NCBI GenBank assembly: GCA_021772055.1
Contig: JAETNR010000027.1
Location: forward strand, 1-57,966
DNA length: 57,966 bases
Direction: 5' to 3'
From: Blautia sp.
GTDB lineage: Bacteria; Bacillota; Clostridia; Lachnospirales; Lachnospiraceae
Shown piece after piece: positions 29,300-36,767 of the stretch. Every line of letters begins with the position of its first letter. Within the stretch, counting starts at the first letter, position 1. The translations under genes were made by a program, and so were the position numbers. The notes under the pieces were generated by a model. It was not told the DNA's origin. It saw only the letters and a list, made by a program, of their open reading frames with translations, and ran no database searches.

Positions 29300-29837
29300 C
29301 AGATTGTTAAATGTAGATTATGCAGATCCAGAGGAAATTAAAATGATTATATCTAACTGGGGGATGATGGAGAAGCTGGCAGAGGGAGGAGATACTGTAG
29401 CCTCAGCTATTCTTGTAGATCTCCAGAGAGCTATAGGGGTGAGTATATCAGAGTTTGGAGAGAATAAGAAAGCCGGATTTGATGTGAGTAAGATAGAAAA
29501 GGGCGTACTTACAGAGGCTCAGTTTATTTCTCTGGTATATGTTCTTGGGATGGGATACAGACAGGATGAGATAGCTTTTGTACTGGGATGTAAAAAGCAG
29601 ACAGTAAATATCCATGTGCATAGAGCTCTTGTGAGAATATGTAAGTTTTTGGAGGGAGAACGGGTAAAGGATGGCAAGGAGAATAAGAAAAAGAGAAGAG
29701 GATCCGGCAGACAAGTGGCTAAGAGAAAACGATCCGTATTATACGGACATGAGCCGGGGAAAGTCAAACAAACTAAGAAATCCTTATCTCACTCCAGATC
29801 AGGAAGTAGTAAGAGCAAGGAGAGAGATACCCATTAG
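29268..29837 (+). CDS. Sigma-70 region 4-like / ArpU-type late regulator
   Basis: A 189-residue protein with an HTH at about residues 85-130 (LTEAQFISLVYVLGMGYRQD, then AFVLGCKKQTVNIHVHRALV) typical of sigma region 4 and ArpU-like phage late regulators. There is no region 2. The last 55 residues are Lys/Ser/Arg-rich and overlap the next gene in another frame for 167 bases. TTG at 29268 (GAGGTGAGG upstream) or GTG at 29277. Directly before the packaging module, it is the natural candidate for the late-gene activator; inferred from position. Confidence 0.7.
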   Translation: MGAVRVKTINDRLLNVDYADPEEIKMIISNWGMMEKLAEGGDTVASAILVDLQRAIGVSISEFGENKKAGFDVSKIEKGVLTEAQFISLVYVLGMGYRQDEIAFVLGCKKQTVNIHVHRALVRICKFLEGERVKDGKENKKKRRGSGRQVAKRKRSVLYGHEPGKVKQTKKSLSHSRSGSSKSKERDTH

Positions 29838-29886
29838 TTGTATGTCTGATGTGGATCTGGATTATTTGAGCCTGAATAAGAGGTAA
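29671..29886 (+). CDS. Unknown basic protein, 71 aa
   Basis: Not recognised. ATG at 29671 inside the sigma-like gene, another frame. Begins MARRIRKREEDPADKWLREN and ends with an acidic DVDLDYLSLNKR. The composition looks protein-like, so the overlap may be real double coding, or the sigma-like frame was extended by an indel. Confidence 0.5.
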   Translation: MARRIRKREEDPADKWLRENDPYYTDMSRGKSNKLRNPYLTPDQEVVRARREIPISCMSDVDLDYLSLNKR

Positions 29887-29981
29887 TAGGCTGACTTTGT
29901 AGGAATAATTTACACCTATATTATGAAAGCAATTTGAAACGGTTATGAAATAAATTATGAAGTAAAAGGAGGAAAATTGCT

Positions 29982-30584
29982 ATGGATATGAAAGAAAGAG
30001 AAATCCGGTACACGGATCCTAAGAACCTGATCCCATATGAGAATAATCCACGGGATAACAGGTTGGCTATTGAGGATGTAGCAAACAGTATTAAGGAGTA
30101 TGGATTTACCTCTCCTATTCTGGTAAATGAGGAAATGGTAATTCTGGCAGGACATACCAGAAGAGAGGCGGCAATACTGGCAGGATTGGACAGTGTTCCG
30201 TACATAGTCATAGATGGACTTACAGAAGCTCAGCAAAAGGCGTACAGGCTGGCAGATAATAAGCTCTCAGAGTTATCCTTGTGGGATGAGGACTTATTAA
30301 AGCAGGAGTTAGAGGATCTGATGAATGAGGACTATGATCTATCTCTTACAGGATTTACAGATGTGGATCTGAGTGGATTGTTTCCTGAGGAGGATCCGGT
30401 AAAGGCTGAGGAGGACAATACTCAGGCTGAGGAGAAAACTACTCTTCCTATGTTACGTTTCGGATCCAACAGCGTAAGAATTACTCAGGATGAGCTTATC
30501 ATGCTGAGTAACAGATACAATGAGTATGTGGAGGCTGAGCCGGGAGAGGGATTTGTAACATGGCTGTTAAAGAGAGGTATTTAG
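29982..30584 (+). CDS. ParB N-terminal-domain protein before the packaging genes
   Basis: A 200-residue protein. Residues 10-95 form a ParB-type domain (LIPYENNPRDNRLAIEDVAN, AGHTRREAAILAG near 50-62). ADNKLSELSLWDEDLLKQEL follows, as in the ParB part that precedes methyltransferases in phages, but no methyltransferase is attached. The acidic linker and C-terminal FVTWLLKRG part are specific. Such genes often stand just upstream of terminases. Third ParB-like protein in the window. Confidence 0.8.
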   Translation: MDMKEREIRYTDPKNLIPYENNPRDNRLAIEDVANSIKEYGFTSPILVNEEMVILAGHTRREAAILAGLDSVPYIVIDGLTEAQQKAYRLADNKLSELSLWDEDLLKQELEDLMNEDYDLSLTGFTDVDLSGLFPEEDPVKAEEDNTQAEEKTTLPMLRFGSNSVRITQDELIMLSNRYNEYVEAEPGEGFVTWLLKRGI

Positions 30585-30585
30585 A

Positions 30586-30780
30586 GTGGATGCTGTCAGG
30601 ATTTTACATGATAATGTGCTGAAAAGAAAAATAGCAGAGAGGCATGGAGTAACCCCGGATGATGTAGAGTTAGAATGGCTGGGAGAGAATAGATATAACG
30701 TGATTGTACATCCGGTAAAGAAAGCGGAAAATATTATAATAAATATTGTTTTTGGAGAGGGGGAGAGGTATTCAGGATGA
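30586..30780 (+). CDS. Unknown protein, 64 aa
   Basis: Not recognised. GTG at 30586, two bases after the ParB-like stop (AAAGAGAGG upstream). Has HGVTPDDVELEWLGENRYNV and a beta-like end. Overlaps the membrane protein gene by 4 bases (ATGA). Confidence 0.55.
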   Translation: MDAVRILHDNVLKRKIAERHGVTPDDVELEWLGENRYNVIVHPVKKAENIIINIVFGEGERYSG

Positions 30781-31010
30781 TAGAAATAATTAAAACAGGA
30801 GTTGTGTTTCTTTTTGGATTTTCTCCTTATGTATTCATGCTCTGGTTTGTGTGTGATGTGATCCGGGACATTCGGAGAAAAGAGAAGTTGGAGAAAGAAG
30901 AAGAGAAAGCCCGGAAAGAAAGAAACCATGCAGTTTATATGTTAGCTCTGGAGCTGGAAAGGCTTAATGATAGATTAGAGTGTACAGCGTGTCCGGGGGA
31001 CAAAGAGTAA
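30777..31010 (+). CDS. Small membrane protein, 77 aa
   Basis: One transmembrane helix at residues about 7-28 (GVVFLFGFSPYVFMLWFVCD) followed by a charged coiled-coil (RRKEKLEKEEEKARKERN) and a Cys pair near the end (ECTACPG). Topology resembles anchored coiled-coil proteins such as Rz-like or small phage membrane proteins, but it lies far from any lysis gene. Function unknown. Confidence 0.6.
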   Translation: MIEIIKTGVVFLFGFSPYVFMLWFVCDVIRDIRRKEKLEKEEEKARKERNHAVYMLALELERLNDRLECTACPGDKE

Positions 31011-31077
31011 GCCTGTAAAGAGTACCAGAAGAAAGAAAGGTATTACTGGCAGGAAAAGAAAGAGGAGGTGAAAGGTC

Positions 31078-31140
31078 ATGGCTTGCAAAGGTGGAAACAA
31101 AGGCGGCAAAAAGGGTAAAGGCGGCAGTAAAGGAAAATAA
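31078..31140 (+). CDS. Twenty-residue Gly/Lys-rich peptide
   Basis: ATG at 31078 has GAGGAGGTGAAAGGTC upstream, one of the best ribosome sites here. The product MACKGGNKGGKKGKGGSKGK consists nearly only of Gly and Lys, with one Cys. Likely nucleic-acid-binding or an unstructured tag. Similar tiny Gly/Lys frames before terminase genes occur in other phages as far as I recall, but I cannot verify it here. Confidence 0.5.
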   Translation: MACKGGNKGGKKGKGGSKGK

Positions 31141-31485
31141 GATAAAAACAATATCCGGGGGTATGAAGAAAGTATTTCATACCCCTATGTAATTCATAGA
31201 AATGAGGATGAAGCCGGGGAAGAGAAAATAAGCATTTCCGGGAAAGAGAAAACATTGATAAATAAAAGACATAACAAAGAAATAGTATCAAAGATAATAA
31301 AGAAGAAAGCTATATGTATCTGAGTAACATAGATACTTTTTCACAGAGGCAATAGATGTAATACAGGTTTTTAATAAAATCTTGTACATTTAAAGCCTTT
31401 TTTTAATGCAGTAAAGAGAATTTAAGAAAAACCCCTCAAATAAATAAAAATGAGGAGTGAGGGGGAGAGAGGAGGTTTAGATCTT
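31141..31485. other. 345-base non-coding stretch before the terminase
   Basis: No frame with a ribosome site. GGGGTATGAA (31158-31167) and TTCATACCCC (31176-31185) make a perfect 10-bp hairpin without a T tract. GTATCT/AGATAC (31316-31336) is followed by TTTTT, a weak terminator. An AT-rich, A-rich middle carries no clear repeats. Placement directly before the small terminase makes it a candidate for the packaging (pac or cos) site or a regulatory leader. Confidence 0.45.
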
Positions 31486-32013
31486 ATGGCTGATGAAAAG
31501 GGGCAAAGCTCCGGGAAAGAGCCTGAGGTTGTCTCTATAAAGGGAAAAAAGGAGACAGAAGCTCAGAAACAGGCATTTGAGCTGTATTACAACATGGGAG
31601 CAAAGAGATCTTTAGAGGCTGTAGCAAGTGCCTGTAATAAGAGTACCCGTACTATAGGGGAATGGAGCCGCCAGTTTAAGTGGAAAGATCGTATAGTCCA
31701 GAAAGAAATTGAGGAAACGGCTGAAAAAGGCTCTGTAGCCAATGCTGTACTGGATGTAAAGGCTGAGTACAGACAGGTTATCAGGGCTTTAGTAGCAACC
31801 TTTGTAAAGGATTTTAAAGCAGGAAAGGTAAAGATTAAGAATATACAGGACTTTGAGAGAGTGGTGAAACTGGATCTGTTACTCTTGGGAGATCCTACAG
31901 ACAGGATAGCTCAGGAAAATAAGGAGCAAGTGGAGCTTTCTGAGGAGGATAGAAAGGCTATTTTTGCTGTAGCAGACAGTATTCGGGCTGAGATGAACGC
32001 TCTCAAGAGCTGA
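31486..32013 (+). CDS. terS: Terminase small subunit
   Basis: A 175-residue DNA-packaging recognition protein. An HTH of the phage terminase type lies at about residues 25-60 (AFELYYNMGAKRSLEAVASA then NKSTRTIGEWSRQFKWKDRI), followed by a helical oligomerisation part. ATG at 31486 with GAGGAGG 10 bases upstream is better than 31450. It is separated from the large terminase by 3.2 kb of metabolic and small genes, which is unusual. Confidence 0.8.
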   Translation: MADEKGQSSGKEPEVVSIKGKKETEAQKQAFELYYNMGAKRSLEAVASACNKSTRTIGEWSRQFKWKDRIVQKEIEETAEKGSVANAVLDVKAEYRQVIRALVATFVKDFKAGKVKIKNIQDFERVVKLDLLLLGDPTDRIAQENKEQVELSEEDRKAIFAVADSIRAEMNALKS

Positions 32014-32102
32014 TTTATTGTGCAATTTTACTTTTTGGTGTCAGAAATTCCCGTGGGTAACATAAACGGTAATAGCAAATATGCACAAAAAATATACCGC
32101 CT

Positions 32103-32133
32103 GTCTAAGATTGACAGGTTTTGAGGTTATTAC
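32103..32133 (+). promoter_or_regulatory. Phage-type promoter, site 10
   Basis: GTCTAAG at 32103-32109 and GGTTATTAC at 32125-32133; box distance 23. CCTGTC/GACAGG flank the first box as a hairpin (32101-32118). Rightmost copy found. Drives MazG, DUF3310, ThyX genes. Confidence 0.75.
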
Positions 32134-32161
32134 TGGATATAAACGAAAGGGAGGAGCACTG

Positions 32162-32482
32162 ATGAGAAAAGTTGTTACGGGTGTTAAGTTTATTTGTTCA
32201 GGGATCATTGAGATCTTTGTTTCTATTCTTAGATGTATTGTTTTGGCGGTAAATAAGCTGATAAGAAAGTACAGACGGTGGCGGCTGAAAAGAGCTACAG
32301 CTTATGTGAACAGATATGGATTTGATCTGGATCTTAATTCACGGGTAAAGGTGGCAGGAAAAGCCTATTATGTCCTCTCATATGAAAGATTTGAGGACAT
32401 TGAAGATAGGAGAGAGGTACGGGTAAATCTTATAGGCGTACCTCAGTACAGAGAAATCAAAAGGAGGATTACAGAGAAATGA
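32162..32482 (+). CDS. Membrane-anchored basic protein, 106 aa
   Basis: Not recognised. ATG at 32162 after GGGAGGAGCACTG; the frame from 32081 would cross the promoter. Residues about 3-35 contain a hydrophobic helix (VKFICSGIIEIFVSILRCIV), followed by a strongly basic stretch (KYRRWRLKRAT) and a soluble beta-like part. Probably a monotopic or single-pass inner-membrane protein. Confidence 0.6.
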   Translation: MRKVVTGVKFICSGIIEIFVSILRCIVLAVNKLIRKYRRWRLKRATAYVNRYGFDLDLNSRVKVAGKAYYVLSYERFEDIEDRREVRVNLIGVPQYREIKRRITEK

Positions 32483-32820
32483 CAATCAATGAGTATCAGA
32501 AAGCGGCTATGAGGACAGCAAGCGGTGTGTGTGCGGCAACCCCGGAAAACTTATTGCTCAATGGAGTAATGGGGTTAAATGGGGAGGCTGGTGAGTGTAT
32601 CGACATGGTAAAGAAACATCTCTTTCAGGGGCATGAGCTGAATAAGGACAAGCTGGTGAAAGAGCTGGGAGATGTATCTTGGTATCTGGCTATCAGTGCT
32701 GAGGCTCTGGGAGTATCTCTGGAGGAAGTAATGCAGAGAAATGTAGATAAGCTCATGGAGAGATACCCGGATGGATTTGATCCTGAGAAATCATTACATA
32801 GAAAGCCGGGAGATGTGTAA
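32479..32820 (+). CDS. MazG-like nucleotide pyrophosphohydrolase
   Basis: A 113-residue enzyme of the all-alpha NTP pyrophosphatase group. GLNGEAGECIDMVKK (about residues 31-45) and KELGDVSWYLAISAE (about 61-75) carry the E-x2-E and E-x2-D metal ligands. Phage MazG proteins hydrolyse (d)NTPs or lower ppGpp; here it fits with ThyX and NrdG as nucleotide metabolism. Overlaps the upstream gene (ATGA). Confidence 0.85.
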   Translation: MTINEYQKAAMRTASGVCAATPENLLLNGVMGLNGEAGECIDMVKKHLFQGHELNKDKLVKELGDVSWYLAISAEALGVSLEEVMQRNVDKLMERYPDGFDPEKSLHRKPGDV

Positions 32821-32832
32821 GGAGGAAAGGTC

Positions 32833-33081
32833 ATGGGATTAGCAGATTGTTTTAATGCAGAGGACAGAGTACAGGTAAAGTTTTCTACTTTCTATGAGAT
32901 GGTAAAGGGATGTACTCAGAGGGATATGCTGATGAATGGCATTAACTGTAATGTGCCTCATAGATACCTCAGAGAAATGGCTACAGGAAAAAGTGAGGAG
33001 CCTGAGAACAGAGAGTTAATGATTGGAGATGGAGGAAATCAAAATGGGAAAAGACATGGTAAATCATCCTCCTCATTATGA
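32833..33081 (+). CDS. Unknown protein, 82 aa
   Basis: Not recognised. ATG after AGGAGGAAAGGTC. Two Cys (GCTQRDMLMNGINC) and a helical first half; a basic, Ser-rich end that overlaps the DUF3310 gene by 38 bases. May be a small regulatory protein; no motif seen. Confidence 0.55.
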   Translation: MGLADCFNAEDRVQVKFSTFYEMVKGCTQRDMLMNGINCNVPHRYLREMATGKSEEPENRELMIGDGGNQNGKRHGKSSSSL

Positions 33082-33550
33082 GGGGAAAGTAGAGTGTATA
33101 GATGCTCTGGAAAGTGCAACAGCCGGGTTAGAGGGAATTGAGGCGGTAGATACAGCTAATGCAATTAAGTACCTCTGGAGATGGAAAAAGAAGAATGGTA
33201 AAGAGGATCTGAAAAAGGCTATCTGGTACATAAAGCACCTGTTAAAGACTCAGGGAGAGCCGGAGGAGAAGATCTTACCTCAGCCTCAGTTATCTGATAT
33301 ATGCTCAATGTCTCCTGATGCTTTTATGAGAGAGTATGTAAACGGGAGAGGGAGTGTTGTTGGATTAAAGGTATATGCCGGATGTGAGGAGTTTATCCTG
33401 TGCAGAGCTGATTTTACAAAGGGTGATATGCACCTCACAAGGGTTAATCTGGAATTTATGAAGAAACTCACAGAAAGACCGGATTATTTTTACCAGATAA
33501 AAAGAAATAACAATGTAAATGTGGAGCTTGTCGAGGAGGTATGGATGTGA
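33044..33550 (+). CDS. DUF3310 protein
   Basis: A 168-residue protein with an N-terminal DUF3310 domain: VNHPPHYEGKVECIDALE and AIKYLWRWKKKNGKEDLKKA (to about residue 70). The C-terminal half is a separate unknown domain with beta character. DUF3310 proteins are common in phages near nucleotide enzymes and sometimes called nucleotide kinase without proof. ATG at 33044 after GGAGG. Overlaps thyX by 10 bases. Confidence 0.85.
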   Translation: MGKDMVNHPPHYEGKVECIDALESATAGLEGIEAVDTANAIKYLWRWKKKNGKEDLKKAIWYIKHLLKTQGEPEEKILPQPQLSDICSMSPDAFMREYVNGRGSVVGLKVYAGCEEFILCRADFTKGDMHLTRVNLEFMKKLTERPDYFYQIKRNNNVNVELVEEVWM

Positions 33551-34173
33551 AGATTATAAAGGCAGGATATGAGATCATGGATCCCCTGAATGGGGAGGAG
33601 ATCTTAAAGAAGATCGAAAGAGTAGCAAGGGTGTGTTATAAGTCTGAGGACAAAATAACAGCCGGATCCGCTGAGAAGATGGTGAGAGCCCTGATAAGGA
33701 GTGGACATGAGGCAATGCTGGAGCACTTCTCTTTCTCTGTAAAGTTTACCGTGGATAGAGGAGTATCACATGAGATTGTAAGGCACAGAGTAGCCTCTTT
33801 TGCTCAGGAGAGTACCCGGTACTGTAATTACGGTAAGAGTGGAGATGTGACATTTATTCAGCCTTTATTCTGGGATGAGGGAGATGTTGAATATTTCAGT
33901 TGGAGAGGGGCATGTGAAGTGGCTGAGTATGAGTATTGCAAATTACTTAATAGCGGTGCAACTCCTCAGGAGGCAAGATCAGTATTACCAAACTCCTTAA
34001 AAACTGAGGTAGTAATGACAGCTAATCTCAGGGAGTGGAGACATTTCTTTAAGCTGAGAGCTCTTGGGACAACAGGAAAGCCTCATCCTCAGATGGTAGA
34101 GGTAGCATTGCCGTTACTGGAGGAGTGTAAGAAGCTGATCCCGGTGGTATTTGATGATCTGGTAAAAGAATAA
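33541..34173 (+). CDS. thyX: Flavin-dependent thymidylate synthase ThyX
   Basis: A 210-residue enzyme that converts dUMP to dTMP using FAD and methylene-tetrahydrofolate. The signature RHRVASFAQESTRY (residues 81-94; RHRx7S) is intact, with EHFSFSVKFTVDRG before it and a LREWRHFFKLR box near 160. Length is normal. It supplies dTMP for phage DNA. Confidence 0.95.
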   Translation: MDVKIIKAGYEIMDPLNGEEILKKIERVARVCYKSEDKITAGSAEKMVRALIRSGHEAMLEHFSFSVKFTVDRGVSHEIVRHRVASFAQESTRYCNYGKSGDVTFIQPLFWDEGDVEYFSWRGACEVAEYEYCKLLNSGATPQEARSVLPNSLKTEVVMTANLREWRHFFKLRALGTTGKPHPQMVEVALPLLEECKKLIPVVFDDLVKE

Positions 34174-34225
34174 GAAGTGAGGGGGAGGGCGGTGGCTCTC
34201 CTCTTTTTGCGTGGAGGTATGTATT

Positions 34226-34330
34226 ATGGGAGCTATTGTGGCGTGTGTTTTGAGCTTTATTGCTGGTTTGATGGCAGGAATATTCCTGATTTGTGCTGTG
34301 ATTGTAGGAGGTAGGCATGATGATGATTAA
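34226..34330 (+). CDS. Tiny membrane protein, 34 aa
   Basis: ATG at 34226 with GGAGGT 8 bases upstream. MGAIVACVLSFIAGLMAGIF and LICAVIVGG form one transmembrane helix; the tail is RHDDD. Its last codons overlap the start of the next gene. Small anchored proteins of this form are common in phages. Confidence 0.6.
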   Translation: MGAIVACVLSFIAGLMAGIFLICAVIVGGRHDDD

Positions 34331-34835
34331 CACGGTGGCGGCACTGAAAAGAAATAAGAGAGTGCTGGTAGAGGTAATGGCTATTTCTGATGAGGATATT
34401 GCTACAGTAAAGATGATCTCAGGCGGTACAGTGTTTAATGTGGATCTGAATGAGTTGGAGGAAACAGGGGCTATACAGCCTCACAGAGAGTCAGATAAAG
34501 AGGTACATATCTTAGGCGTAACGTATAAGATCTTGATAGTGCCGGAGGGTGACTATCGTTATGATCGGGATGCTGATGGATGGTGTGATACCTCCTCAAA
34601 GGAAATCCTCATTTACAACTATATACAGAGTGTAGATAGTGTGAGAGATCTGGAGTCATATCAGAGGAAAGTGCTGAGACATGAGATCATACACGCTTTC
34701 TTGTTTGAGAGTGGCTTGTGGCAAAATGCCTATGGTAGTAAGTGCTGGGCGAAAAATGAGGAGATGGTGGACTGGATAGCAATTCAGTACCCGAAAATCA
34801 AAGAGGCATTTAAGGAGGCAAACTGTGAGGAGTAA
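34317..34835 (+). CDS. Zincin-like protein with HExxH
   Basis: A 172-residue protein. LRHEIIHAFLFESGLW (near residue 120) has HEIIH, the zinc-metallopeptidase motif, in a phage family often placed near nucleotide genes. The first 65 residues look like a separate beta-rich domain (VLVEVMAISDEDIATVKMIS). ATG at 34317 (or 34320/34323) follows AGGAGG. Substrate unknown; it could act on host proteins or be an inactive zincin fold. Confidence 0.75.
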   Translation: MMMINTVAALKRNKRVLVEVMAISDEDIATVKMISGGTVFNVDLNELEETGAIQPHRESDKEVHILGVTYKILIVPEGDYRYDRDADGWCDTSSKEILIYNYIQSVDSVRDLESYQRKVLRHEIIHAFLFESGLWQNAYGSKCWAKNEEMVDWIAIQYPKIKEAFKEANCEE

Positions 34836-34989
34836 TGAGGAATATAAAGAAGTAGGAGGACGGTGTAAGGGATCTCTGTATTTCAAGAGACACCGGGTTG
34901 TAAAGACAAATGGAAGAGGGTACAGATGTAAATACTGTGACCGGATCCTGTCAGATCTCAGACATGAAGAAGAAAGGAAAAGAAGATAA
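34825..34989 (+). CDS. Small Cys-containing basic protein, 54 aa
   Basis: GTG at 34825 with AAGGAGG 6 bases upstream, overlapping the zincin gene by 11 bases and the next ATG by one. Basic; GGRCKGSLYFKRHR and YRCKYCDRILSD give a possible zinc knuckle (three to four Cys). Position and overlaps fit a real gene. Function unknown. Confidence 0.6.
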   Translation: MRSNEEYKEVGGRCKGSLYFKRHRVVKTNGRGYRCKYCDRILSDLRHEEERKRR

Positions 34990-35192
34990 TGAGAGGCTTT
35001 GATTTATGGAGAGATGCTCAGATTGTTTTCTGGGTAGTAGGAGCTCTATGGAGCTGGTACATGGTAAACAGCAATAACAAATATTTTAAGATCCGGGTAC
35101 AGGATGAAAAGAATACCATTTCCTGTAATCTGGTAATGTGGTTTGTGCTGATGATTGTATGTGTAGTGAAATGTGCAAGAATGTTTATGTAA
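34989..35192 (+). CDS. Small membrane protein, two helices, 67 aa
   Basis: Two predicted transmembrane segments: IVFWVVGALWSWYMV (about 12-26) and LVMWFVLMIVCVVKC (about 47-62), joined by a polar loop. Last gene before the terminator and the large terminase. The layout could fit a holin, but no endolysin is near, so I leave it unknown. Confidence 0.6.
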   Translation: MRGFDLWRDAQIVFWVVGALWSWYMVNSNNKYFKIRVQDEKNTISCNLVMWFVLMIVCVVKCARMFM

Positions 35193-35198
35193 AGGCTG

Positions 35199-35229
35199 CG
35201 AGAGGGGCGTGAGTGCTCCTCTCTTTATT
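35199..35229 (+). terminator. Rho-independent terminator
   Basis: GAGAGGGGC (35199-35207) with GCTCCTCTC (35214-35222), one mismatch, then TTTATTTT. Separates middle genes from the virion module. Confidence 0.75.
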
Positions 35230-35252
35230 TTGTGAGAAAGGAGGGCTAAGAG

Positions 35253-36716
35253 GTGAATGTATTGGATAGTGTATGGATGCCGCAAGAGAAAAAGGATCTG
35301 ATTATCAAAGAGATCATCCTGACAGCGGATTTTAAAACAGCCTATTACACGGTATGTAAATACATAACCTGTAGGACTCTCCAGCCTTTACACGTTAGCA
35401 TTATTGAGAATATTTCTGATAACTTGGCAAGTATGGACTTGGCTCCCCGTGGTTTTGGTAAATCTACTGTGGGTGATGTGGATTTTTGTATTACCAGAAT
35501 ACTCCGGGATCCTGATGTGAGGATAATGATAGGATCAAAGACTCAGACTCAGGCAGAAGCCTTTTTGAAAGAGGTAAGAGCACACTTTGAGCAAAATGTA
35601 AATCTTATTCGTATCTTTGGAGACTGGAAGAAAAGCCGGGACAATGTATGGAATGATAAGGAGTTTACTGTAAACCGCCGTAAGGTGATTAAAAAGGAGG
35701 CTACTCTGACAGCGTTAGGAGCCTCAGGAGCGGTTGTTTCTAAGCACTTTGATGTAATTATAGGTGACGATTTAGTAGGCTTTGAAAACGCCCGTACAGA
35801 GGCTCAGAGGAAGAAGCTGAAAGAGTGGTTTTATAGCTCACTGTTTCCTACACTGGAGCCGGATGGTGAAATACATATTCTGGGAACCAGATACAGCCCA
35901 TTGGATCTGTATGAGGATCTGATTAAGAGCCGTAACTACAGAGTGAATATCCAAAAGGCAATCAATACCATTGAGGGGCGTGAGTGTTCTCTTTGGGAGG
36001 ATAAGTTTAGTCTTGCCAGACTTACAAAGATCCGGGAAGAGTCCGGGCTTATTATCTTTAATATGCAGTATCAGAATGATACAGAGCTGGCAAAAGGTAA
36101 GATATTCAAGTACAAATACTTTAAGCACTTTGAGGAGTACAAAATTGACTATGATCTTGGAATGGTAAAGGTTAAGGTGCTGGATGCTCAGGGAGTGCCT
36201 TACTGGATCCCGGTAAGGATCTATATGGGTGCTGACTTGGCAATATCAGAGGATGAGACAAGTAACAACGATTATTTTGTACTTACAGTAATAGGTGTGG
36301 ATAAAGAGAAAAATGTCTATGTACTGGATTACCTTAAAGAAAGGCTTACCTTTAATGCTCAGCTCAATGCCATTATGGATTATGGAAAGACAAAATTTCC
36401 AATGGTAGAAAGGATAGGTGTGGAGACAGTACAATATCAGAAATCACTTGCACAAGAGTTAAGGCGGTTGAGTTTGTTACCTGTAGTCAATATATCAACA
36501 AGTAAGGATAAAGTAACCCGTGCTATGAGGAGATCCGCTTTATTTGAGAATGGAAAAGTATTTTTCAGGATGGGAATGGAGGATCTTGAGGAGTGCTTAC
36601 TGTTATTCCCGGATGTTGACCATGATGATTTATTTGACGGTTTGGATTTTGCTCTGACAGTAGCAGATCAGGGTAATGCAGTACGGGTACTGAAAAGAGA
36701 AGATTTTACTATTTAG
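35253..36716 (+). CDS. terL: Terminase large subunit
   Basis: A 487-residue packaging motor and nuclease. Walker A-like APRGFGKST near residue 64, Walker B DVIIGDDLV near 166, motif III HILGTRYS near 208, and nuclease acidic sites in YMGADLAIS near 328 and HDDLFDGLDFAL near the C-terminus. GTG at 35253 with AAAGGAGGG upstream. It threads DNA into the prohead through the portal encoded next. Confidence 0.93.
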   Translation: MNVLDSVWMPQEKKDLIIKEIILTADFKTAYYTVCKYITCRTLQPLHVSIIENISDNLASMDLAPRGFGKSTVGDVDFCITRILRDPDVRIMIGSKTQTQAEAFLKEVRAHFEQNVNLIRIFGDWKKSRDNVWNDKEFTVNRRKVIKKEATLTALGASGAVVSKHFDVIIGDDLVGFENARTEAQRKKLKEWFYSSLFPTLEPDGEIHILGTRYSPLDLYEDLIKSRNYRVNIQKAINTIEGRECSLWEDKFSLARLTKIREESGLIIFNMQYQNDTELAKGKIFKYKYFKHFEEYKIDYDLGMVKVKVLDAQGVPYWIPVRIYMGADLAISEDETSNNDYFVLTVIGVDKEKNVYVLDYLKERLTFNAQLNAIMDYGKTKFPMVERIGVETVQYQKSLAQELRRLSLLPVVNISTSKDKVTRAMRRSALFENGKVFFRMGMEDLEECLLLFPDVDHDDLFDGLDFALTVADQGNAVRVLKREDFTI

Positions 36717-36722
36717 TGTATG

Positions 36723-36743
36723 GAGCCGGGAGGCTCTTTTTAT
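36723..36743 (+). terminator. Short hairpin between terL and portal
   Basis: GAGCC (36723-36727), loop GGGA, GGCTC (36732-36736), TTTTTATTTT. It looks like a compact terminator, perhaps leaky, to set portal expression. Confidence 0.6.
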
Positions 36744-36767
36744 TTTGCAAAAAGGAGGATGAGAAAG

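Noticed and set aside
31011..31047. GTAAAG followed by GTATTAC, a near match to the ten-copy promoter
   Set aside because: The first box is GTAAAG and the second lacks GGTT; only spacing agrees, and no terminator or intergenic gap precedes it.
31008..31110. Read-through of the TAA at 31008 extending the membrane protein
   Set aside because: The frame is open after the stop, but no recoding signal is visible and the 20-residue peptide has its own strong ribosome site.
34989..35192. Two-helix membrane protein as holin
   Set aside because: No endolysin is near and the position before terL is not typical; topology alone is not enough.
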